Origin: Doris montereyensis
Lineage: Eukaryota > Mollusca > Gastropoda > Nudibranchia > Dorididae
Assembly (NCBI GenBank): GCA_037039925.1
Contig: JAXRKP010000936.1
Location: 28,501 to 92,500 of the forward strand
Reading direction: 5' to 3'
DNA length: 64,000 nucleotides
Shown here: one piece after another, positions 56,016 to 64,000 of the stretch
Layout: each line of letters opens with the position of its first letter
Position numbering within the stretch: the first letter of the stretch is position 1
Made by a program: the position numbers and the translations under genes
Notes under the pieces: generated by a model
Seen by the model: only the letters and a program-made list of their open reading frames with translations
Told to the model about the DNA's origin: nothing
Database searches by the model: none

Positions 56016-57084
56016 TACCCTGGTAAGGGTGAATAGCTTCTTTGATGACGATGATGAAATGTGCATGAAATTTTATTTAAATATGAGACATCAACTTATA
56101 ATAAATTATATACAACTGAAAAGGTAGACATCGTATCTTAATCTTTGTATTTGTAGAAAAGTTTGCATTTTTGGTATTTTGCAAATTTGAAGGCATCAAT
56201 GACACAAATATAATACAACACAATGTATAAATGTAGTGTAGGGTACTGGGTAGTTCCATCTTTTTTCCAACACAATTAACTAACTCATATTTACATTCGT
56301 CACAAGAAGCGTTGCATATAATAAATATTTTTGAATATATTATTACTGGCTCCATTTATTATTTTTCTACAAAGTAAGAGACATAAATAAGGCTGTAGGT
56401 AAAATAACTACAATTTCAATTATTGCATAATATGACATTGCATATACAATGAACTCATCTTCAAATAACATAACATTTATAAGTAGTCATTTGTACCACA
56501 AACTCTCACTGACCGGAATCCTTTGCCTAACTGGGTCGTAATGTCCCCGACAAATAAACACTTAAACTTAAAGACTGCTTTATCAAAAAATGGACATGAA
56601 AAAGCCACAAATTGATAGCCTCAACACCTCCATAATCTGCTCAAGTTTGAGACACTTTGGAGTACCCAATACAGATAGAGATACAGAGTTTTCAAACTTC
56701 AAAACAAATACAACCAATGGGTCATGGAACGAAGATTTGATACATTGTGTTAACTTACAGACTTTTGCTTTGTTTGTTTGCTTTGTTCTCCTTGGATGTT
56801 CAAAAATATTTCATTTGAAAAATGGATTAAATTGAAGTCAATTGTTATAACTTTCCAACCAATTATTAGCCAAAATTTAATATTTTAATATAAGGCATTC
56901 TTTGAGCTAAACAAGTTGCCTTCATGAATTTTAAAGAGTGATAGATTATAAACAGTAACAAACACCTGCCTTTCCTGACATGAGACGACAGACAGCAGAC
57001 AGAAGTTGTTTTTCTTTTGTATTGTATTTACACAGCTTTGCAGTATTTATTCAACACATTACTCTCCATGATTGTTTAATTGGT
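56016..57084. other. unassigned AT-rich sequence
   Basis: No coding, RNA or repeat signal that I can support. The plus frame at 56590-56835 has no known relatives. Confidence 0.4.
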
Positions 57085-57196
57085 ATTTACCCCATCCACT
57101 AAATGCAGTCATCTCAGGGTAACAGCAAGATGACGGATAAGCTGAAGAGCAAGAGGAAAGAAGTAGGACTCACCAGCAGCGCCCGTCAACCGCCCT
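57085..57196 (-). repeat. dispersed repeat D copy, minus strand
   Basis: ccatccactaaatgcagtca, acagcaagatgac, gaggaaagaagtaggactca then ccagcagcgcccgtcaaccg: the reverse complement of repeat D. Confidence 0.6.
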
Positions 57197-57377
57197 CAAC
57201 TCTCAATGAACATTATTACAATGATAAAAATGCAAATGGATTTCATCGTTAATGGATGCTGATGATGAAGTAGAAGGATAGCAAAGAGTAAAAGATCATT
57301 GACACAGGTGGCTTTAAGTTGAAACACCATTAGAAAGAGCTTAGCATCAAACCGTTTCATTTAGCAAAATCGCCATA

Positions 57378-58416
57378 CAGTAGTTACCGCTTAAATGCCC
57401 GCCGCCTTAATGCCCGCAATCTCAGTGAAACCGATTATTTTCTATGTAAATTGCCCCTCTAAATGCCCGTTTCAAACAAAGATTTCCCCCTGAATACCTG
57501 GTCTCAACAGCAGCTGCAGGTATAATTTTCTCCAAATTATCATAAAGTAGAGTATACATCCGTAATTGATTAAAAATTCTTTTTGTCTTCTATTATAGAT
57601 GTGATCCCATAGCTAATATGGCTAATTTATGTCAGTCAACAATTTGCAATGTATTGTGAGTAAAGTTACTTCAAGGCCCATAGAGCCGGAGCTTGTCCCG
57701 GTTTCAATAGCGTGAAGTGGAACAGGTGATAATAATCACCTCCTGGCCAGGACGCTAGTCTGACACAGGTTTTTGCTCCCAGTGAGTGCTTGTACCCATT
57801 TGCACCTGGGTTGAAAGGGGAAAATGCATGTTAAATGTATTGTAACCACCCTTCATATACCTATCCAATGTACTGTAATAAAAGATGACTAACGACCACT
57901 CTCCTTTTCTTTACTCCTTTAGTTCACCCTCTGTACCGTACAGCCTTTGTCCTATTGGATCACTGGTTTGTCACTAGGCAACTAGAATTGAACAGTCTTC
58001 CAGACTCCACCCATGGCTCTTTGTGTGATGTCATAAGTTGCACAAAATTAACTGGCATTTTTAATTGACCAAGCAGGCATCGCATGTGATCAGTTTTAAT
58101 GCTCCCCATCTCACATTGGTTGTATCTGTTGTGATTTTAGGTCTTCGTGGCGAGAACTAGTCAACCTGCCCATGTGCTAATCACCTATGTGTTATAGAAC
58201 TTTGATTTTGAGCCGTTCCTATTTCTTGCATTCAATTTTACGCAAAGCTGAGGACTCTTCTATAAGAAAATACCTAGTTATGAATCTTTATTCTTGTCTG
58301 TCCATTGATCACCCCCAACTTTTTGACATGACCGAGTTTCCCATAAATGCGTATTTTGCCTAAATGCCCGTTTTCTCTGCTTCTCAAGCACTGAGTATTT
58401 AAGCAGTAACTACTAG
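57378..58416. mobile_element. pogo-like MITE M3, full copy (~1.04 kb) with nested SINE-B
   Basis: The left end CAGTAGTTACCGCTTAAATG and the reverse complement of the right end CTAGTAGTTACTGCTTAAAT match after a one-base gap, with TA at 57376 and 58417. It contains aaatgcccg motifs near both ends. There is no transposase frame. A SINE-B copy is inserted at 57658-57833. Confidence 0.75.
57658..57833 (-). mobile_element. SINE-B, 5'-truncated copy nested in M3
   Basis: tcaaggcccatagagccgga, cctcctggccaggacgctag and gtgcttgtacccatttgcac; tRNA head absent. A 10-bp direct repeat AATGTATTGT flanks it (57648-57657 and 57834-57843). The other M3 copy (near 42530) lacks the insert. Confidence 0.8.
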
Positions 58417-59359
58417 TATTATATGCATTTAGTTTTTTTCTACTAGAAATTAAAAAAAATCATGTACACTGAAATATTAATAGTTTAATGTCTACACTTT
58501 GGACAAAGAAATAAAACATTGAAGGCTTTGTAAAGTTATCGTCAAACATGGCCAATGAGACAATATGGAATGTGTATAATAAAGTAAAATTGTTGTAATA
58601 ATAATATACATGGAAATCTGTTGACCATCATTAGGAAAGAAGTGGAATTCATATTTTACGCAACAATTTCAACCTACAACTACAAAGGTGTAGCCTAATT
58701 GGTCCTCTGACATTAATCTGAGGAAAGAAGAACATTGTCCCTGTGGTAGGTACAAGTAAGTACAAATAAAAACAAAAACAAAGAAATAAAAGCCATAAAA
58801 CGTCCAACTGATATTATTTGGAATAAAATAGAATATGTATACAACACATAGATCGCAGTGAATATAGCTTTGAAAATATTTATGCAATACAATACAGAAT
58901 ATTTGCTTCACTGTCATTATTTATTAGCAAAATATTCTTCATGTTAAAAAACAACTTTTCCTTTTATGCCCCCTGCCTTTTACTACAGTGGTCATTGCAC
59001 ATTTTATGGATGTGAGATCAAGTTGAAACTGATACTTTCATTTGCATATTATATATGTATAGCAAACAAGCACTTTCATACTCAGCATTTGCACACACAT
59101 TTGATGATATGATTGATATACTATCACTTTCATAACAAACAATGTTTTGAAAGCTTCATGGGTCTATAGATTTTACATTATTCAAAGAATAACACGAAAA
59201 TCCTATGACAGTTGAAGGAATAATGATAGTAACATTTGAATTGAATTTAAAAAAGATAGTTAAAAGATCAGATCTATTCTTAGATTGATTGACATTTCAG
59301 TCAGCAGATTCCTCATCTTCACAATCACAAAAGAATAAAAGACAAGACGAATAATCAAT
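58417..59359. other. unassigned AT-rich sequence
   Basis: No supported feature. May include 3' UTR of a minus-strand gene ending near 59360, if that exon is real. Confidence 0.35.
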
Positions 59360-59517
59360 CTACATTTCGCAGTAAGAGCTGGCAGACCATCCTTTCTTCT
59401 TCTTTAGCAGGTCATTGTACAGTCTCTCAAGGTCTGACAGGGGTGGGAGAAGGGGAGGTGAGGAAGCATATAGAGTGTGACAGTCAGTCAGGCAGTTCAC
59501 ACTCCTCCTATCGTAGG
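59360..59517 (-). CDS. candidate terminal exon, minus strand, unrecognised
   Basis: After a weak acceptor (CCTACGATAG) the minus strand reads SVNCLTDCHTLYASSPPLLP then PLSDLERLYNDLLKKKK and a GWSASSYCEM end, then TAG. The proline stretch, amphipathic LERLYNDLLKKKK helix and balanced codon use look like a real protein end. The acceptor has almost no pyrimidine tract and no partner exon was found between here and 62015. It could be an alternative last exon of the TMTC-like gene, a separate gene, or chance. Confidence 0.3.
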
Positions 59518-59637
59518 TTATCATTCCAAAAATTTGCCAAGGGTAAAAACATTGTTTACAAGGAATAATCAATTACAAATCTCCCTACTGACAATGAAAG
59601 GGTGAAACTAGAGAAATAAAGCTTTGCACACTATGTT

Positions 59638-59860
59638 CTATTTTTCTACACAATCACCATCAAATGTGACACACTTGTGCCATTGTCCTTTGACCTTGAA
59701 AAGTCCTTGAATGTAAAACTCATTAAGTTATTAAGTTGAGACATCAACCATGTTTCTCTTAGTTCCTTTAAATGAAATCTTGTTGCTTTAAGCTCTGTCT
59801 TTAATTTGGGGAACAGGACAAATTCTGAGAGGGATAAATAGTGCAAAGTTTGGCACACAC
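59638..59860 (-). pseudogene. mariner transposase C-terminal remnant
   Basis: On the minus strand: LSLSEFVLFPKLKTELK, a degraded helix region, FTFKDF and, after a frameshift, KGQWHKCVTFDGDCVEK and TAG. This matches the mariner (Tc1/mariner superfamily) end, where S(D)(F/Y)(H)LFPKLK carries the third catalytic acid and W.KC....GDYVEK closes the protein. Here that acid reads Glu (SEF) where mariner has Asp. The N-terminal two thirds and both inverted ends are missing. Confidence 0.75.
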
Positions 59861-60835
59861 AATGATGTCATTGTCACTTAGATTTTGCCCTTCAGGTAGA
59901 AATATTTGATCATTGATCACGTCTTTATTTTCTCTATTGTGTTGACTAAAACTGGTTGTTTATTAACCCTTTAACAAGGATCGGACAGTGACAGCGTTCA
60001 ATGGATTTTCCCGTGACACGGTTTCGGCAGCGATGCTATCCAATAAGACAAGAATAAGACAAGCAAAGAAAGTTTGAGTCAAATGTAAAAAAATTCCAGT
60101 CTCATAGTTAATTACAGCTAATGAATAGGGGTTATGCATATTGGTGAACAATGGCGTAAGAACTATCAAAATGAAATTTTCAATCTTTGGCACATGCCTA
60201 TACATTGGACCAATATGCAATGTGTGAAAATTTCACAGAAGGCTTGCACTGTCTTTCACGGTTAGGGATATTTACAATTGAACATCTTTTTGTATTTGTA
60301 AACAGGCAGCTTATCTAACTGTCAGTTTACCTGAAAACCAAGAAATTACAGTTTGGACATATAACATTCATGTGTTCATCTGTCTTTTACAACTATCTGT
60401 TTCCAAATACTAATAATATAATCAACACTAATAAAATTATCAGTTGTCTTAATTCAAATTTTCATTCATTTTAATAAACATCTAAACGTTTTCATACTTT
60501 CTTCAATACTTCATGCAGTCTTTTAAAATTATTCAAAAGAAAACAATAAAAAATTGAAACGAAGAAAGAAAGAAAAAAGTAACTAAATGAAGAATGCTTG
60601 ATTGCATCTTCTTTCACATCCTCACAAGTTACACAGCATTTTCAGGTTTCTAGGATATATATACAAATTTGAATACTACACACTTGTCTTAGAGCACTGT
60701 AAAATTATGCATTATGAATTATTTGGAATTCAATTAGCTACCTTTAGTTTTGAGATAACGCTTGTCTTCAGGGTATACAGCCATTACAACAGACACTTCG
60801 CAGTACCCAATACAGGTACATGTTCAGATATATAC
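59861..60835. other. unassigned AT-rich sequence
   Basis: No coding or repeat element recognised. Confidence 0.35.
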
Positions 60836-61129
60836 CAACAAGCAACAGCACCTTTCTAAAATCTAAAGCATAGAAGAACAATAGGCAAATATTTTCAAAT
60901 ACGATACACTCTGAACACTCACTCTGCCAGGAGATAATATCAAAATAAATATGCAAGTCAATATCTGGAATGCAATGAAGTACAACAAGCAACAGCACCT
61001 TTCTAAAATCTAAAGCATAGAAGAACAATAGGCAAATATTTTCAATTACAATACATTCTGAACACCCACTCTGCCAGGAGATAATATCAAAATAAATATG
61101 CAAGTCAATATCTGGAATGCAATGAAGTA
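60836..61129. repeat. 147-bp tandem duplication (two copies)
   Basis: Copies 60836-60982 and 60983-61129 differ at only a few positions (aaatacgatacactc/aattacaatacattc, cactcac/cacccac). They are very young or recently homogenised. Confidence 0.95.
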
Positions 61130-61375
61130 CAGTGGTCGCATTCTCAACCTGAGCGGCCTCCACATAAGAGGCCGTTATTTCCGGGGAATAAGGTCACTTT
61201 CTACGTGGAACGAGGCTACTTTTTCCGTAGAACGAGGCCGTTTTTTCCGTGTAACAAGGCAATTTTTCCATGGAACAAAATGTTTTACTCTAAAAATAAT
61301 CTTGCCTAGAAGGCCACTTCAAAAAACATTCAGTCTGGCTAAGAGGCAAGTTTTTCTTAGTAGAAGGTCTATTGG
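61130..61375 (+). mobile_element. pogo-like element end M6, one-ended
   Basis: TA (61128) then CAGTGGTCGCATTCTCAACC, like the CAGTAGTCG ends of M2. The interior repeats ccgtggaacgaggc-like ~30-bp motifs. I cannot find the matching right end, so the boundary is a guess. Confidence 0.4.
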
Positions 61376-62014
61376 TCCGAAACTCAATGAATAAAAATGA
61401 AATTCAGATTGGCAATGTCATATTTCTAGAACATGTCCTTGTAGGTCTATATCGTGTTATAGTCCTAAAATCTCTGCTACTACATGTACTGCTAGTCACT
61501 ACCAAGCCAGCATCAGGCCCTCTGATGTTGATATCCAGCAGATGCATGAGGCGATTGTCAGTCCCGTCACTTTTGATTTGCATCGGTACGCGACACTTGC
61601 AGACCAGTCACTGTCATAGAAGTATGTCGACCAGATCAAAAGTATCACCATCTGATAAACTCAATCATTTGAACATTGAAATTGAGAAAACAAAATTGTT
61701 CTTTCAAAACAAAAATAATCAGAATGATTCTGGAAAGTTAACTACAATACAAGTACCGGGGGTAAGAGAAGAAAACAGATAGGCCTGCTTATAACTCGGA
61801 TGAACTTCAGTCGATGGCTTCTACCATTCATCAAGAAACTGGTGCGTGCTTTGCTGCAGGTCATGAAAGTTTTCATATCTAACTTACATGTATCTATAAT
61901 GCCAGAAAAGGCTATTTGACAGCTCGGTAACTAGTAACTGACATGAATGTAATGTCAAACGAATAATATCCTAAACCCTGAAAGAAGCAATCCTGTTAAT
62001 ATTCATTAAAACTA
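61376..62014. other. unassigned; downstream flank of the TMTC-like gene
   Basis: A short plus-strand frame ending at 61619 (IRPSDVDIQQMHEAIVSPV, then TFDLHRYATLADQSLS and TAG) looks protein-like, but has no start, splice context or known relatives. Probably contains the 3' UTR of the TMTC-like gene. Confidence 0.35.
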
Positions 62015-62191
62015 TCAAGAGTTCTTTTCTCTGCCTCTACTGCCTCTCAAACTTCTTAGACGTTGAAGATTACCCTTCGTGACTTCGCTGTCTGGCTTAA
62101 GTCGTAATGCTTCCATATAAGTTTGTTCTGCCTTGTCATATTTCTTGTTCATGTGGTACATAGCCCCAAGGTTCATCAGAGGTGTGGGATC
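62015..62191 (-). CDS. TMTC-like gene, last exon
   Basis: Acceptor CTTTCATTTCCCAG; 58 codons from DPTPLMNLGAMYHMNKK to GREKNS, then TAG. Phase 0. A full TPR (residues ~2-35) and a basic C-terminal tail. Confidence 0.8.
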   Translation of the reverse strand, partial: DPTPLMNLGAMYHMNKKYDKAEQTYMEALRLKPDSEVTKGNLQRLRSLRGSRGREKNS

Positions 62192-63702
62192 CTGGGAAAT
62201 GAAAGATGATGACAAATAGACACACAAGTTATTATGCTTATGTAATGTTCCATCCCATCATCTCAAACAAGTAAAATGAAATTGGGAGTTGATTAAAGTA
62301 AACTTTGTTAAAAGAACAGCATTTTTTATACACACATGACAGTGACAATATCGATCGCTGACAGAGAAAAAGTAAAATATCACGAGAGGATTAGAATCTG
62401 TTGTAATGTAAGCTAACTAAATAATGTGTTGTTGAAATCAAGCTTTTACATGACATAAAATAAAAATCTAAATCTAGTTGGATGAAGCAAGTAATATGTA
62501 AGTAAGTAACGAGTAAAGGTCCCTCAAGGCAAAAGTATATTTGCGTGACGCCACTTACACACATACACTAAAGAAGCTCTGTACATGTTTTTGATTTGAT
62601 TTGATTTGATTTTTACCAACATTCACAACTAAGGTGCTCTTGAGGTTTTTGGTAGGATTTAATTTTTTTTGTGCACAGACTGCCTTGTAAACAGACAAGG
62701 GATCTGTAACGTGCACAGAGTGTTGTGATCTGCACACGAGGCCTCCTTTTTATCATCCGTCTCTGATGGGATGAGGTGTCGATCCACCGATCTGCACCAG
62801 GGGGGAGGTATATTTTACTAAATAAAAATCAAAAACAAATTTTTCAACTGTTGGCAGGGTTTGAACCCGCTACCTTTTGGTTGAAAGGCCAACATTTTGC
62901 CTCTGGACTTCAGCACATGCAATGGCATGCGACCATGAATAGTTTCCTTCAATAGTTTCACAACCATTATAATTACTACAACTACACAATGGTAATTGAG
63001 AGATTTTTGGCACAAAAAAAAAATATTCCACAAAAGGAATTGATTTAACAGCAATTGGCACACAGCCAACGACTTACTTTAGGCCTCAGACTGACAGCTT
63101 GGACGTACAACTCCTCTGCCTTTAGCTGATCTCCGTGCTCTCTGAGGAAAGAAAGAAAGAAAAATGATGTCTTTTATTAATCATGCTTTTTTGTATATTG
63201 ATAATCAATTTATTTCTTGCTCAAGGGAAAACAAATGAAGTGCCTAAAATGGGGCTCAAACCTAGCACCTCTGGGGCACAGAGCAATACCACTTTTAGCC
63301 ACTCAGCCATCTCGTCCCCTAAAAATGTACCCTAGTTACTCACTTAGACAACATGGGTGACTCCTATTGCATTGAGTGTAAGCCCGATGGCAGTCTATAT
63401 TGGAATGCCAGGCGCAACACCTGTTGGTGCCCATCCGGACAAGATCCTAATTTTAATTATTTTTTATTTATTAAATCTATTTGGAGAGATATTTTAAAAG
63501 TAAAAAAATACATCCAATTTAATATTCCTCTGCCAAATGTATCATGCATGCATGAAAAGGGAAAATTTACACTGCAAGTGACAATACCTGAAGACAGTGG
63601 CTGCATTGTACACTACTTCAAAGTCAGACCCGGAATGTGGCAAAATTTCCTCATAAATCTTTATTGCTTCAGACGGTTGGCCGGTACTTGCAAATAACTG
63701 AG
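62015..63702 (-). CDS. TMTC-like protein (membrane and TPR), C-terminal exons, partial
   Basis: Three minus-strand exons, 63702-63588, 63141-63078 and 62191-62015, join in frame into about 119 residues of tetratricopeptide repeats. First: AQLFASTGQPSEAIKIYEEI. Next: FEVVYNAATVFREHGDQLKA then EELYVQAVSLRPK. Last: PTPLMNLGAMYHMNKKYDKA then EQTYMEALRLKPDSEV, ending KGNLQRLRSLRGSRG. The ending LMNLGAMYH......AE..Y..AL.LKPD.....NL..L is the C-terminal style of TMTC proteins (TMTC1/2 group), which are ER membrane O-mannosyltransferases acting on cadherin-type substrates. The membrane-spanning catalytic part lies beyond base 64000. A generic TPR protein is the alternative. Confidence 0.72.
62590..62912 (-). 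mobile_element. SINE-A copy, minus strand, in a TMTC-like intron
   Basis: gatttgatttgatttgattt tail (AAATC complement), cagactgccttgtaaacaga, gcctcctttttatcatccgt and gggtttgaacccgctacctt. It lies between the last two exons. Confidence 0.85.
63078..63141 (-). CDS. TMTC-like gene, penultimate exon
   Basis: A 64-base exon between TTTCTTTCTTTCCTCAG and AAA|GTAAGT. Enters in phase 2 and exits in phase 0. Encodes EHGDQLKAEELYVQAVSLRP plus K, one TPR helix pair end. Too short for an open-frame search, but the phases fit both neighbours exactly. Confidence 0.8.
63588..63702 (-). CDS. TMTC-like gene, antepenultimate exon
   Basis: Acceptor CTCTCCAAACAG, donor TTCAG|GTATTG. Encodes AQLFASTGQPSEAIKIYEEI, LPHSGSDFEVV and YNAATVFR; exits in phase 2, matching the next exon. 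The upstream exon is outside the window. Confidence 0.78.
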
Positions 63703-64000
63703 CTGTTTGGAGAGTACATACAGAGACAGACATATTTCAACATACTAATGATAACATAATACAATTATGTCTGAAAAACTATAGGGTGAAGAAAGACAGA
63801 GATATGGTAATGATTGATATTGATTGTGAGCATTATGTCAACAAATAAAATGTAAATTCCCGTTTAAGGATCAATAAAGGATATCTCATCTTATATTTCA
63901 TAAACACGCTCATAGAAGACTGCAGAGCATAAAGAAAGATAAGGAATATGTAATAAAACTATGATGGTAAAAATAATAATAACATGTTTTAAGACTTATG
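63703..64000. other. TMTC-like intron sequence at window edge
   Basis: AT-rich; ggatcaataaaggatatctc at about 63869 resembles a LINE 3' end. No exon seen. Confidence 0.4.

Overview
This is a repeat-dense, AT-rich animal nuclear window. It carries spliced genes with GT-AG introns, many non-LTR retrotransposon fragments, several tRNA-derived SINE families, TA-flanked MITEs and long tandem arrays. Nothing in it looks bacterial. The style (RTE/BovB-like and RNase H-bearing LINEs, SINEs with AAATC tails, a GGGGAGATAACTC-type motif near 35.6 kb, CTAGATCTAGATC clusters) suggests a marine invertebrate, most likely a mollusc. That placement is inference, because no taxonomic marker gene is present.

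Only three loci look like host genes. (1) A plus-strand gene of about 234 codons runs over 37056-50703 in seven coding exons: one N-terminal membrane helix, a basic linker, and a C-terminal YccV-like (HspQ/FBXO21-type) domain. Its 3' UTR holds a MITE and ends near an AATAAA at 51992. Its last intron carries about 3.85 kb of a ~69-bp satellite. (2) A minus-strand gene of unknown function lies between 18319 and 11514, with two well-delimited exons and a probable first exon. The large intron between the last two exons holds two different adjacent minisatellites (38 bp and 46 bp). (3) The last three exons of a minus-strand TPR gene of the TMTC type sit at 63702-62015; the rest lies beyond the right edge.

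Layout: 0-9 kb, MITEs, SINEs and LINE 3' ends; 9.7-10.7 kb, a trinucleotide tract; 11.5-18.3 kb, the unknown gene; 19-32 kb, a pile of RTE-like LINE copies (one chimeric, one with a nested RNase H LINE, one with an inverted end, one reversed); 33-37 kb, mostly unassigned AT-rich DNA; 37-52 kb, the YccV-like gene with element-filled introns; 52-62 kb, SINEs, pogo-like MITEs and a mariner remnant; 62-64 kb, the TMTC-like gene.

I did not find a new multi-gene system. The most informative signals are mobile-element archaeology: several nested insertions with readable target-site duplications, two different TA-flanked elements at the same TA of two copies of one MITE, and minisatellites that grew out of LINE or SINE sequence. 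All repeat boundaries were judged by eye and may be off by some bases.
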